DNA of 34,022 nucleotides from an uncultured Clostridia bacterium (GCA_944385925.1 CALWZE010000012.1:1-34022), one strand, 5' to 3'. Positions 7,244 to 15,804 are shown, numbered from the stretch's first letter. The notes: generated by a model from the letters alone, not told the origin. A program made the numbers and translations.

Positions 7244-9178
7244 TTAATAGCCGAGATAGCTGATATTCATATCCACGCCGCCGGAAACACCGGGTACGCT
7301 CGCTGTTGATGTATACTGCCAAATATCATACCTTCCGGCATAGTTGGTCTGGTCCGTATAGTGTGCAAGCCAGATCACATACTGTTCAAGCTGCGAAGTA
7401 TACAAAAGATTGGTGAAATAGTTCTTGTTCGCATAAACACAGGGCGTATACCCGGCATTGCGAATGGTCTCACAGAATGCGCGGCAGATTTCGGTGCGCT
7501 GTGCCGTGGTCAGATTGTTTGTCCGAGCATCCGAAGCTGCCCACTCGATATCAATTGCGATCGGGTAATCGATCCTGTATCCGCTGACATATTGCAGACA
7601 CATACTGGCTTCTTCAACCGCTTCCTGCGCGTTGATTGCCTGAGTAAAGAAGTAAACACCGACCTTCAGACCCGCTGCCTGTGCGCCCTGCATATGCCTG
7701 TGATACATATTGTCAAGCACCAGCTTGCCGGTGCCATATCCACGGAAGCCCAGACGAATGAAGACGAAATCAATGCCGGAAGCCTTAACCTTGGCCCAGT
7801 CAATATCGTCCTGCCATGTGGAAACGTCGATACCTGCGCTGCCGCCCCGGACACCGTCGTTATTGAAGAAGTATGTAACGCCGAGAATCGTCTGCCATCC
7901 GGTGACCTTATTTCCGTTCTTGTCAAAGTAGTAGGTCTTTCCGTCCAGCGTCTGCCAACCGTAGTAGGTCGTCACCGTTTCGGTGATCGTCTCGGTGACC
8001 TTGATCTTTTCAGCCTGGAAGGTCTTGCCGGTCGTCGGATCGGTCAGCAGATTATAATTGGCGTCAATCAGCTGTACATCCACATAGGTCGTGCCACCGA
8101 CACCGGCCGCGTTATTGGGGTCGCCGCTCACCGGCGTCTCTGCCGGGGGCGTGCTGCCTCCCGCATTCGGATCGGTCGTCGGATCGGTTGGCGGATCGGT
8201 AGGCTCGGTCACGCCGTCGTCCACGGCGCGCTGACCCTTAATGAGATATCCGTTGGAATCCAGCACCGCAATAAGATCCGACTCGGTGCCGTCTGTAAAC
8301 ATCAGCAAACCATTGCCAGAAACCGACGGCTTATAGGCGTAAACCTGCACACCGTTGATCACCTTGTCCACCGTTGTGGTTTTAGTCTCGGTTTTGGAGG
8401 AAGATTCCACGTATTCAACCGTATCGGTCGTCGGAGTGGTTGTACCGCTGCCGCTGCCGCCTGTGCCGCCATGATTGCCGCCATACTGCGGGTCATCTTT
8501 GGATGCATCGATATCATCTGAAGAAACGACCTTATCGCTGACGTCCACCCGCTCATAGGTAACCTGCGGAAGCACTGTGGCGTTTACCGGTTCCGGCATG
8601 ACGTAGCCGTCCGCTTTGGTGACCTCGACCAGATAATCCCCGGCTTCCAGCTCGTCAAAGTAAAGCTGTCCATCCAGATCCTCGTCGGTCATCTGGATCG
8701 GCTGTGCGTCCTCGACACCCTGCTGTGTGATCTGCACCTCAAAGGGATATCCGGTTACGATCGCGTTATGCTCGTCGTAGATTGTCACACCAAGGTCCAG
8801 CTCAACCGAAGAAGCCTCGATCCGCAGCGCATAGCTGATCGCCGGCGCATAGGATATCTTCTGCATATTGTGCGCAAGGCTTCTCGTGACGGTGGGCAGT
8901 GAACGCTTGGTCGCGGTAGACTGCATGTAGTCGTTAAAGTACCATGCCGAAGTTGTCATGGTAAACACACATACGATCGCGCTGAGCGCCGCAATCAACC
9001 GGGTACCAAAGCCGCGGCGAATCCCTTTTTTTCCGCCGGAAACCTGGTCAGAGCCTACCTTCTTTTCATGCGGCGCCTGCGCAGGGTCATAAAATTCATC
9101 GGCAGGCATGCTGCTTAGCATGTTGTCGGTGATGGGAACCTCCGGTTCGCTGCCGTTCTGGTTTTTATTTTTTTTCAT
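7244..9178 (-). CDS. Membrane-anchored GH25 lysozyme with Cna-B-like and cell-wall-binding repeats
   Basis: Predicted to cut the MurNAc-GlcNAc bond of peptidoglycan outside the cell. The 644 aa divide as follows: a cytoplasmic acidic and basic head (1-56); one membrane helix (about 60-81) with no cleavage site, so the protein stays anchored N-terminus-in; a Cna-B/SpaA-like segment (about 122-210, with LEAGDYLVEV); a Gly/Ser/Thr linker; a short beta segment; a Thr/Pro linker (about 324-350); and two choline-binding-type repeats (406-442, GWQTLDGKTYYFD and GWQTILGVTYFFN). A GH25 domain follows (449-644), with Asp451 in GIDVST and the catalytic pair Asp543/Glu545 in AIDIEW. Its own promoter (9240-9268) and terminator suggest a single-gene unit. 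The ribosome-binding site before the ATG at 9178 is weak (AGAGG, about 13 bp away). Confidence 0.9.
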   Translation of the reverse strand: MKKNKNQNGSEPEVPITDNMLSSMPADEFYDPAQAPHEKKVGSDQVSGGKKGIRRGFGTRLIAALSAIVCVFTMTTSAWYFNDYMQSTATKRSLPTVTRSLAHNMQKISYAPAISYALRIEASSVELDLGVTIYDEHNAIVTGYPFEVQITQQGVEDAQPIQMTDEDLDGQLYFDELEAGDYLVEVTKADGYVMPEPVNATVLPQVTYERVDVSDKVVSSDDIDASKDDPQYGGNHGGTGGSGSGTTTPTTDTVEYVESSSKTETKTTTVDKVINGVQVYAYKPSVSGNGLLMFTDGTESDLIAVLDSNGYLIKGQRAVDDGVTEPTDPPTDPTTDPNAGGSTPPAETPVSGDPNNAAGVGGTTYVDVQLIDANYNLLTDPTTGKTFQAEKIKVTETITETVTTYYGWQTLDGKTYYFDKNGNKVTGWQTILGVTYFFNNDGVRGGSAGIDVSTWQDDIDWAKVKASGIDFVFIRLGFRGYGTGKLVLDNMYHRHMQGAQAAGLKVGVYFFTQAINAQEAVEEASMCLQYVSGYRIDYPIAIDIEWAASDARTNNLTTAQRTEICRAFCETIRNAGYTPCVYANKNYFTNLLYTSQLEQYVIWLAHYTDQTNYAGRYDIWQYTSTASVPGVSGGVDMNISYLGY

Positions 9179-9239
9179 ATTGTCTCATTGCCTCTTGCTT
9201 TTCAGAACATAAAGCTGAAATTTGTCGATAGATATTTAT

Positions 9240-9268
9240 ACTATACTACAAATCGTAATATTTGACAA
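9240..9268 (-). promoter_or_regulatory. Promoter of the lysozyme gene
   Basis: TTGTCA (9263-9268), a 17-bp spacer and TATAGT (9240-9245) read on the minus strand. The predicted start is about 55 bp before the ATG at 9178. Confidence 0.65.
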
Positions 9269-9668
9269 CATGATACGCATTATTTTATTTTTCGCACAAA
9301 AACCACATTTTTCTTCGCGTCATCAATCAACAATCCGCTGATCTTTTGTGAAAAACCATTTTTTCATCCCACCTGCTTATCCGTTCTAAGTTGGCAAGCC
9401 CGCTGCGGGGGATCAACAATAAAGCTTGCCCATTTACAGCTACTAACTTGTCTGTGAAGCATCCATTTGTTTTTGCTGTTTTCCGGAATCGCTTATCTGG
9501 ATTTTCTCAAAACCACCGGCGGGTTATGAGGACTGATCAAATTTCAAACGATCAACATACATGAAAAGCACGAATTTCAGCATTTATTTATGCAGGCTGT
9601 TTTCCCGGACTGTATCGTTCCTTCCCGCATTTCGCTTTTTAGGTCCGGGCAGTTTTAAAACGGGTGCA
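9269..9668. other. Non-coding stretch upstream of the lysozyme promoter
   Basis: No gene can be supported. The only structure I noticed is GGCAAGC (9393-9399) pairing with GCTTGCC (9424-9430) around an inner CCCGC/GCGGG, a stem-loop of about 38 nt without a T-tract on either strand. Confidence 0.5.
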
Positions 9669-9704
9669 AAAAATCCCGCCCCAATGAGCAGGGGCGGGAT
9701 TTTT
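9669..9704 (-). terminator. Terminator of the decarboxylase pump unit (symmetrical)
   Basis: AAAAATCCCGCCCC (9669-9682) and GGGGCGGGATTTTT (9691-9704) form a perfect 14-bp stem with loop AATGAGCA. The A and T ends give a T-tract on both strands. It lies 11 bp after the oadB stop. Confidence 0.92.
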
Positions 9705-9715
9705 AAAACAGGAAA

Positions 9716-10891
9716 TCAGCCGAACATTGCGATAAACACACCGGCCGCAACAGCCGAGCCGATAACACCGGCCACGTTCGGACCCATGGCATGCATGAGC
9801 AGGTAGTTGGTCGGATCGGTTTCCAAACCAACGATGTTGGAAACCCGCGCCGCCATCGGCACAGCGGAAACACCGGCAGAGCCAATCAGCGGGTTGACCT
9901 TGCCCTTGGTCAGCCAGCACATAAGCTTGCCGAACAGGACGCCGCCCGCAGTCGAAAACGCGAAGGCGACAAGGCCCATTGCAATGATCATCAGGGTGCG
10001 CGCGGAGAGGAAGTTCTCCGCATTGGCGGTACCGCCAACCGAGACGCCGAGCAGGATAGTGATGATATTGATCAGCTCGTTGGAAGCTGTCTTGACCAGA
10101 CGCTCCGCAACGCCGGACTCTTTAAGCAGGTTGCCGAGCATCAGGCAGCCGACGAGGGTCGCCGCGTCCGGGACCAGCAGAGAGACAACGATCGTAACGA
10201 TAATCGGGAAGAGAATCTTCTCGGTCTTGGAGACCGGGCGCAGGGAATCCATGCGGATCGCCCGCTCTTTTTTGGTGGTCAGCAAACGCATGATCGGCGG
10301 CTGAATGAAGGGCACCAGCGCCATATAGGAGTAAGCCGCAACCGCAATGGCGGGCAGCAGATGCGGCGCAAGGGTCTTGGTCACGAAAATAGCGGTCGGG
10401 CCGTCAGCGCCGCCGATGATGCCGATCGAGCTTGCTTCAAGCGCATTAAAGCCGGCCCAGATCGAACCCGCAAAGGTGACGAAAATGCCGAGCTGCGCGG
10501 CCGCGCCGAGGAAGATGGTTTTGGGATTGGCGATCAGCGGAGCGAAGTCGGTCATCGCGCCGATGCCCAGGAAGATCAGCGGCGGATAAACACCGAGCTT
10601 AACGCCGAGATAAAGGATATCCAGCAGTCCGCCGGTACGCAGCACTTCGCCGTAATCGATGGTCGTGCCGTTAAACAGCTCCATGTGCATGATGTTGGCG
10701 CCCGGCAGGTTTGCCAGGAGCATACCAAAAGCAATCGGAATCAGCAAAAGCGGCTCAAACTGTCTCTTGATCGCAAGATAAAACAGCACCCCGGCAATAA
10801 GAAGCATAACGCAGGTTTTCCAGTCCAGTGCGGAGAGGATTCTCGCGATGCCGGTATTCATGGAAAAGTCTTTAATTGTATCTAAAAACAT
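9716..10891 (-). CDS. oadB: Na+-pumping biotin-dependent decarboxylase, beta subunit
   Basis: Integral membrane subunit of the oxaloacetate / methylmalonyl-CoA / glutaconyl-CoA decarboxylase family. It decarboxylates carboxybiotin and exports Na+. The 391-aa protein has many membrane helices and the family motif [13 protein letters not shown] (157-169), whose Asp163 corresponds to the aspartate implicated in Na+ and proton handling. A second conserved region, GGTANAENF, lies near 290, and the C-terminal stretch contains the typical [18 protein letters not shown]. The ATG at 10891 follows GGGGGCGAGG. It lies 15 bp after the gamma-like gene in a two-gene operon. No carboxyltransferase (alpha) gene is in the window, so the CoA- or oxo-acid substrate cannot be told. 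Confidence 0.93.
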   Translation of the reverse strand: MFLDTIKDFSMNTGIARILSALDWKTCVMLLIAGVLFYLAIKRQFEPLLLIPIAFGMLLANLPGANIMHMELFNGTTIDYGEVLRTGGLLDILYLGVKLGVYPPLIFLGIGAMTDFAPLIANPKTIFLGAAAQLGIFVTFAGSIWAGFNALEASSIGIIGGADGPTAIFVTKTLAPHLLPAIAVAAYSYMALVPFIQPPIMRLLTTKKERAIRMDSLRPVSKTEKILFPIIVTIVVSLLVPDAATLVGCLMLGNLLKESGVAERLVKTASNELINIITILLGVSVGGTANAENFLSARTLMIIAMGLVAFAFSTAGGVLFGKLMCWLTKGKVNPLIGSAGVSAVPMAARVSNIVGLETDPTNYLLMHAMGPNVAGVIGSAVAAGVFIAMFG

Positions 10892-10906
10892 TTTACCTCG
10901 CCCCCT

Positions 10907-11278
10907 TTAACCGATCCTGAACAGCACGTCGCCCTGTGCGAAGGAATCGCCCTTTTGCGCGACCGGCTTTAATTTGCCGGCCTGCGGCGCGAGGATCTCG
11001 CTCTTTTTGCCATCCGAATCGGCAGCCACCAGCACAACTTCCTGCGCTGCTACCCGGCCGGATGTGGCAACAAAGTACTCCACCGTGCCCCCGAAAGGCG
11101 CAGTCACTTCGCATGCCTCGACCTTTTTGTCCTTGGTGAATGCCGACTGCATAATCATAAGGGCAAGATAAATGATTGCAAGCACAACAAAGACGATGAG
11201 CATGCCGGACACAACGACGACGCCGACCTCGCCGGCGCTCATCGGCTGTGTGCCCGCCGCGGACAGGGAAACGACCAT
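10907..11278 (-). CDS. Decarboxylase gamma-like membrane subunit fused to a biotinyl-like domain lacking AMKM
   Basis: The 123 residues hold a single membrane helix (about 19-43) in an OadG-like N-terminus, followed by a barrel-type biotinyl/lipoyl domain (57-123) with TAPFGGTVE, ILAPQAGKL and KGDSFAQGDVLF at the expected places. Where biotin carriers have EAMKM at the hairpin tip, this protein has ADSDGKKS (86-93), so the usual biotin-accepting Met-Lys-Met is missing, although Lys91/Lys92 sit at the turn. It could be a structural subunit that recruits another biotin carrier, or it could use an unusual lysine. The ribosome-binding site before the ATG at 11278 is weak; Met13 is an alternative start without a better one. 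It precedes oadB in the same transcript. Confidence 0.75.
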   Translation of the reverse strand: MVVSLSAAGTQPMSAGEVGVVVVSGMLIVFVVLAIIYLALMIMQSAFTKDKKVEACEVTAPFGGTVEYFVATSGRVAAQEVVLVAADSDGKKSEILAPQAGKLKPVAQKGDSFAQGDVLFRIG

Positions 11279-11361
11279 ACTTACTCACACTTCTCTCTTT
11301 TTTAATTTATCCTAACCTTGGTCCCTGCGATTCGCTCCCCAATGAAATCGCAAGAAAAATC

Positions 11362-11389
11362 ATTATAATGATACATTATTAATCGTCAA
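11362..11389 (-). promoter_or_regulatory. Promoter of the decarboxylase pump unit
   Basis: TTGACG (11384-11389), a 16-bp spacer and TATAAT (11362-11367) read on the minus strand, about 85 bp before the first gene. The leader can form a small hairpin from GCGATT and AATCGC. Confidence 0.7.
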
Positions 11390-11456
11390 TAAGTCAACAG
11401 AAAAAATCGCCAAAATTCTTTTTGATTCGTCTGTTTATTTTCTGGCCGTCTGCCTA

Positions 11457-11485
11457 TTGAATTCCCATTTTCCAGCCTGTATAAT
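11457..11485 (+). promoter_or_regulatory. Promoter of the uracil permease gene
   Basis: TTGAAT (11457-11462), a 17-bp spacer and TATAAT (11480-11485) give a leader of about 80 nt before the TTG start. No PyrR-type terminator is evident in this short leader. Confidence 0.7.
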
Positions 11486-11573
11486 TGCGATAATTTGGGC
11501 ATTTGCAAGGGCGCTTTTTGCTGATTAATTATCTGGCGAACGCGTCCGCATTCACAATGAGGAGGAGATCATT

Positions 11574-12911
11574 TTGGGTAAAAACCAGGGAATTTTCGAC
11601 GCCCCGAAAGAGCTCGGATGGGGAAAAACCATCGTGCTTGGCATTCAGCATGTCTTTGCCATGTTCGGCGCCACCGTTCTTGTGCCGCTGCTGACCGGAC
11701 TGAGCGTTCAGGTAACGCTTATCTGTGCAGGACTCGGTACTCTTTTGTTCCACCTGATCGCGAAGGGTAAGGTTCCCGCTTTTCTTGGTTCGTCCTTTGC
11801 TTTCCTTGCGGGATATTTTACGATTACCGCCTTTGATTTCGGAAAATTCGAAACCATGAGCACCGCCGAGAAGCTGCAATATGCAGGCGGCGGCGTTATT
11901 GTGGCGGGTCTTGTTTATCTGCTTATGGCTTTGCTGGTCACCGTTGTCGGCATCAAGCGTGTGCTTCGCTTTGTGCCGCCGATTGTCACCGGCCCGATCA
12001 TCATTCTGATCGGTCTGAATCTTGCCGGCACCGCCGTGGAGAGCGCGAGCGAAAACTGGCTGCTCGCCTTCATCGCAATTGCGACCATTGTCGTGTGCAA
12101 TATCTGGGGCAAGGGCATGATCAAAATCATTCCCATTCTGATGGGTGTTGTAGTCTCTTATGTGGTTGCAGTACTGACCAAACAGGTTGATTTTGCCGAG
12201 ATCGCATCCGCACAGATTGTCGGCCTGCCGCCCTTCCAGCTCGCCAAATTTGATGCAAGCGCCATCATTATTATGGCCCCCATCGCGCTGGCTACCATGA
12301 TGGAACATATCGGCGACATTGCCGCGATCAGCGCGACGGTCGGCAAAAACTTCATTGAAGATCCGGGTCTTAACCGCACCCTGCTCGGCGATGGTCTGGC
12401 GACCTCTCTGGCCGGACTGGTCGGCGGTCCCGCCAACACAACCTACGGCGAAAACACCGGCGTTCTCGCGCTGACCAAAGTCTATGATCCGCGCGTTATC
12501 CGCATTGCAGCCGGATTTGCGATTCTGCTCTCCTTCAGCCCGATGTTTGATGCGGTCGTGCGCACAATTCCGAACGCAATCATCGGCGGCGTTTCTTTCG
12601 TTCTGTACGGTATGATTTCCGCCGTTGGTGTCCGCAACGTCGTCGAAAATCAGATCGACCTGACCAAGACCCGCAACCTGCTTATTGCGGCGGTCGTTCT
12701 GGTCAGCGGCCTGGGCTTCTCCAGCCATCCGCTCTCTTTCACAATCGGCGAAGCAACGCTTGAGTTTGGCGGCCTTGCCTGCGCGGCAATTTTCGGCATC
12801 CTTCTGAATGCCATTCTGCCCGGCAAGGACGACGCTGCCAAAGCGCTGCCCGAAATGGAGCTTGGTTACGAACTGCCCGCGGACTCCAAAAACAAAAATC
12901 GCGAAAAGTAA
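11574..12911 (+). CDS. uraA: Uracil/xanthine permease family (NAT/NCS2) transporter
   Basis: H+-coupled nucleobase importer in the cytoplasmic membrane. The 445-aa protein has about 14 hydrophobic segments. The N-terminal GWGKTIVLGIQHVFAMFGAT is characteristic of UraA/PyrP, and the NAT signature appears as YGENTGVLALTKVY (about 291-304), with the glutamates of MMEHIGD and GEN that bind the base in UraA. The start is the TTG at 11574, preceded by GAGGAGGAG at good spacing; no ATG is better placed, and the protein then begins GKNQGIF. A perfect terminator follows. It is divergent from the decarboxylase unit and seems monocistronic. Uracil is the likely substrate, but the family also carries xanthine. 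Confidence 0.92.
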   Translation: MGKNQGIFDAPKELGWGKTIVLGIQHVFAMFGATVLVPLLTGLSVQVTLICAGLGTLLFHLIAKGKVPAFLGSSFAFLAGYFTITAFDFGKFETMSTAEKLQYAGGGVIVAGLVYLLMALLVTVVGIKRVLRFVPPIVTGPIIILIGLNLAGTAVESASENWLLAFIAIATIVVCNIWGKGMIKIIPILMGVVVSYVVAVLTKQVDFAEIASAQIVGLPPFQLAKFDASAIIIMAPIALATMMEHIGDIAAISATVGKNFIEDPGLNRTLLGDGLATSLAGLVGGPANTTYGENTGVLALTKVYDPRVIRIAAGFAILLSFSPMFDAVVRTIPNAIIGGVSFVLYGMISAVGVRNVVENQIDLTKTRNLLIAAVVLVSGLGFSSHPLSFTIGEATLEFGGLACAAIFGILLNAILPGKDDAAKALPEMELGYELPADSKNKNREK

Positions 12912-12933
12912 TTTAGCAATATAAGCACACCTT

Positions 12934-12960
12934 AAAGCCCCGGCGCTGCCGGGGCTTTTG
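12934..12960 (+). terminator. Terminator of the uracil permease gene
   Basis: AAAGCCCCGGC (12934-12944) and GCCGGGGCTTT (12948-12958) with loop GCT, followed by a T-rich run. It starts 23 bp after the stop codon. Confidence 0.93.
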
Positions 12961-12990
12961 TTTTGTACGCTTTAGTGAAACAAAGATCTC

Positions 12991-13165
12991 CAGTTCTGCT
13001 GAGAGGGGAAAAGAGCTTATGCTTCAAGCATCAAGCAAAGCGCGATGTTGTTAAATGTCCCAAGATAGAGGGACGAGACGAGGCAAAAGGAGGTTGCCCT
13101 TTTGCGTGCAGCAGAACAAGACAGGAGGTTGACTGTTCAGTGTCTCTTGAGAGGTTCGCCGGCAT
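12991..13165 (+). ncRNA. Candidate structured non-coding RNA, family not assigned
   Basis: A 9-bp closing stem, GTTCTGCTG (12993-13001) with CAGCAGAAC (13109-13117), brackets three internal hairpins. They are GCTTATGCT with AGCAT-C-AAGC (13015-13036), GTCCC with GGGAC (13057-13074), and GCAAAAGG with CCTTTTGC (13083-13105). A fourth element follows, AGACA with TGTCT (13119-13145), and further on CGGCA with TGCCG. Unpaired stretches are purine-rich (GAGAGGGGAAAAGAG, GACGAGACGAGG) on the plus strand, which is how bacterial structured RNAs usually look, so I place it on plus. No coding frame with a ribosome-binding site covers it. I do not recognise a family with confidence; raiA-type or other clostridial RNAs are possibilities. 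Both ends are approximate. Confidence 0.5.
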
Positions 13166-13172
13166 TATGACA

Positions 13173-13559
13173 GCCGTGCCGATAGCCTGATTGTACACTA
13201 TTAGAAGAATCACCAGCCCTGCCAGGATATAAAATGTTTTGCGAACATCGGGCAATCGTGGCTTGAATAATAACCATAATACATAAAGTCTGCGCCAAAC
13301 AAAAATCGCCCATTTATGAACTGCTTTTCAGGTGGCACAGAAAAAAGAGTATTTCAGCGCCCTTTTAGAAACACAACCGCAGCCGTTTTTCCCCGCGATT
13401 TTGCTTTGCGGCTTCTTTTTGATTCCCTGTTCGGTTTCTTTTGCGTTTTCCGGCTTCCATGATCTTAATTGTTTGCCCCGTTGCTTCTCGCCCTCTTGCG
13501 CCGCGCCTGCAATTGTGGTCGGAATCACTTTTTAAACATCTGTCCGACAAGCTTTGATC
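13173..13559. other. Non-coding stretch between the candidate RNA and the adhesin-operon terminator
   Basis: No gene is supported. Small frames on both strands lack ribosome-binding sites and known motifs. Part of it may belong to the 3' end of the candidate RNA, which I cannot delimit. Confidence 0.4.
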
Positions 13560-13599
13560 TGAAAAAGAGCATGTATCCAAAGATGCATGCTCTTTTTCA
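13560..13599 (-). terminator. Terminator downstream of the MucBP-like gene (symmetrical)
   Basis: TGAAAAAGAGCATG (13560-13573) and CATGCTCTTTTTCA (13586-13599) make a perfect 14-bp stem with T5 on either strand. It probably ends the minus-strand surface-protein transcript, about 135 bp after the stop at 13733, and may also stop transcripts coming from the candidate RNA. Confidence 0.8.
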
Positions 13600-13732
13600 T
13601 TATAACTTATAGGAAAACCTTTCACACTTGTTGTCTAAGCCGCGTGCACGATTCACCGCTTAACCTGCACACAGGGAAGGGCTTGCTGCATCCATTTCAT
13701 ACAAGCACAGGGCCGGTCAAGCCGGCGCGGAA

Positions 13733-15745
13733 TCAGCGTCCGCGTTTTCTTGCGCGGTTGCGGTCAAGCACAATCAGCACCAGAACCGCCGCAATCACAA
13801 CAACGCTGCCATAAATCGTCCAAACCCAGGGGAATCCCTTGCCTTCAACGCCTTCCGCCAACGCAGTCTCGTCGTCAGGAATCTCAAACAGGTCATCGGG
13901 ATATTCATCTGTGATATCGGCGTCCGGATCGGGATTGACCACTACGTTCTCGTCCTGCGCATCCTGGATATCGCCGCCGATCTGGTCCTCAACATCCTCA
14001 CGGTCTCCGACGATGGTTGTGCCGGGATTGGTGTTGGGCGCATTCGGATCAACGTCTCCTTCCAGCCGGTAAAAGATGTAATAGTCCGACCGCACATCGC
14101 CGTAAGTATAGGTCACCATCCGGCTCTGGCCGCTGGAAAGCACATAGGTATTTCCGTTTGCGTCATATTTTTCCGGCGCGACATGCACCAGTACGTCGTT
14201 GACCGGCACCGTGACCGTCACGCTGTACAGCTCACCGTTCGCGACATTTTCCACATAGTGGATGCGGACCGAGCTTGGAAGCATATTGTCGCCATCCGCG
14301 TTGTAGTTCAGTTCATAGACCCGGCGCATATCCGCAAAAGCGTGGGTGATGTTCCGATCCTCGCCAACCGCAAGGGTATAGGTCGAGGTCTGGCCGGTCA
14401 GCGGATTGGTTGCGTCAAACTGCGCCTGTGCGACAAAATTGATGGTCTGCAAATAGGGGACGTTCACCGTCTCCCGCTTGATTTCGGCGCTGGTCGCCGC
14501 GTCGCGGTAAATGATCGTGATTTCGTAATCGGTTGTCGGCACCGAGGTGTCCAGTTCATAGTAAACGGTATAAACCGTCTGTGCAGTATTGTTAGACAGA
14601 TGATTGATTTCGTCCGGTTCACCCGCGCATTTCAGATACCTGCGCGCATTGGACGCCGTGATCTCTGCCGGCAGCGCAACCGTTGTCGTGGTCACCTTAT
14701 CCGGATCGACCAAAACCGTCTCATTGCGGGTCGCAAGAATCAGCCCGGTCGCCTTATCCACATATCGAATTGAGATGAGATATGCCTTCGCGGGAATATC
14801 GCTGTCCTCTACATAACGGTAGGTATAGGTTTTTGCGCCGTCCTGGTAGTTGTGAATTCTCGTGCCCTGGCTGTAAGCAGGATCGAGACGATAGACGGTC
14901 ACCTTGCCGGAGGCATCCTTGACGGTGAGCACCTGCTGCGGCACGACCTGCACTGTCGGATAATTCTTGCTACCGTCCGGATTCTTTGTCACCCCGGGCA
15001 CCGTGATCGTCGTCGGCGTACCGATCAGTGCGCCGTTGGCACTGTTGATGCAGTTGACATAAATGTCATAGGGGCCTTCCACAAAGGGGGTGTATTGAAA
15101 GACGATCGTGCGGTCCGCAACGGTCTGCGCCGTGTTGTAGGAAATCGCGCGCGCCGAAGCGTCGACCGGCACATACCGCTCGCCTTTATAGTTAAAACTC
15201 TCCGGCGGCGTTTTGCTCAGGGTGCGGCCGGGCATAATCGCTTCCTGACCGCTTGAAATCAAGTTCGTCGCAGGGTTCGTGTCCCCCGCGTCGCGATATT
15301 CATAATAAACAAGATAAGAGCCGATTCCCGCGAGGGACTTGCTATTGGACGAGTCGGTCCCTTTCTGCCACACAAACAGGGAAGTGGAGCGCAGGCCCGG
15401 CGCGGTTACCGCGACCGTGCGGGTCTGTCCGGCGGAAAGGGTAATGGATGCGTCGTTGGACTGACCCAGAGATACGAGCCCGCCCTCCTGATCGGCCACG
15501 ACCTCAAAAATCTCGCCGGTGGGCGACTGCGCCAGGGAAAGGGTGATCTCCTCGGCGCTGTTATTGGTCAATGTAAACCACTGATAGTTGAGCGCATGGT
15601 CGGAAGCGCCGAGGGTGGCGCGGCCGGTATGCGCAGTATTGAGCGTGACGTCGTCGATGGTTGCGGCAGACGCGCCAAACGCCCAAACCGCCGCGACAAG
15701 GCTGCACACCGCTGTCAGCAGCAGGATTTTCAGGGATTTTTTCAT
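13733..15745 (-). CDS. 670-aa MucBP-like repeat surface protein, C-terminal membrane anchor
   Basis: Type I membrane protein facing the cell exterior. It has a signal peptide (1-27, cleavage after ASA) and a beta-rich N-terminal domain (about 28-140). Five MucBP-like repeats follow at about 144-222, 225-313, 322-398, 407-481 and 491-560, recognisable by Y-(x)3-YxDxxTG-like openings and closing V-x-Y-x-Y/YEL strands. Then come an Asp/Glu/Asn-rich stalk (564-635), one membrane helix (640-661) and a basic end. No LPxTG-like motif is present, so it is held by the helix and not by a sortase. MucBP domains bind mucins or glycoproteins in some Gram-positives; binding here is inferred. The GAGGGGG before the ATG is strong. 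It lies 82 bp after the giant adhesin gene, with a hairpin in between. Confidence 0.8.
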   Translation of the reverse strand: MKKSLKILLLTAVCSLVAAVWAFGASAATIDDVTLNTAHTGRATLGASDHALNYQWFTLTNNSAEEITLSLAQSPTGEIFEVVADQEGGLVSLGQSNDASITLSAGQTRTVAVTAPGLRSTSLFVWQKGTDSSNSKSLAGIGSYLVYYEYRDAGDTNPATNLISSGQEAIMPGRTLSKTPPESFNYKGERYVPVDASARAISYNTAQTVADRTIVFQYTPFVEGPYDIYVNCINSANGALIGTPTTITVPGVTKNPDGSKNYPTVQVVPQQVLTVKDASGKVTVYRLDPAYSQGTRIHNYQDGAKTYTYRYVEDSDIPAKAYLISIRYVDKATGLILATRNETVLVDPDKVTTTTVALPAEITASNARRYLKCAGEPDEINHLSNNTAQTVYTVYYELDTSVPTTDYEITIIYRDAATSAEIKRETVNVPYLQTINFVAQAQFDATNPLTGQTSTYTLAVGEDRNITHAFADMRRVYELNYNADGDNMLPSSVRIHYVENVANGELYSVTVTVPVNDVLVHVAPEKYDANGNTYVLSSGQSRMVTYTYGDVRSDYYIFYRLEGDVDPNAPNTNPGTTIVGDREDVEDQIGGDIQDAQDENVVVNPDPDADITDEYPDDLFEIPDDETALAEGVEGKGFPWVWTIYGSVVVIAAVLVLIVLDRNRARKRGR

Positions 15746-15776
15746 TTTCTTTCCCCCTCACTTTGGGTTAAGGTAA

Positions 15777-15804
15777 GGTACCGGCCGGCCATCCGGCCGG
15801 TACC
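15777..15804 (-). promoter_or_regulatory. GC-rich hairpin between the two surface-protein genes
   Basis: GGTACCGGCCGG (15777-15788) and CCGGCCGGTACC (15793-15804) form a perfect 12-bp stem with a 4-nt loop. On the minus strand no T-run follows (TTACCTTAACC), so it is not a standard terminator. It could protect the adhesin mRNA 3' end or cause partial termination before the MucBP-like gene. Confidence 0.65.

Noticed and set aside
9791-12728. Frames opposite oadB (9791-10885) and uraA (11529-12728)
   Set aside because: The sense strands encode clear membrane proteins; the antisense products are charged, domain-free sequences.
13031-13255. 74-aa minus-strand frame with a hydrophobic N-terminus (TTG start)
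   Set aside because: No ribosome-binding site, and its second half is the antisense of the candidate structured RNA. The RNA reading explains the sequence better, though a small membrane peptide is not fully excluded.
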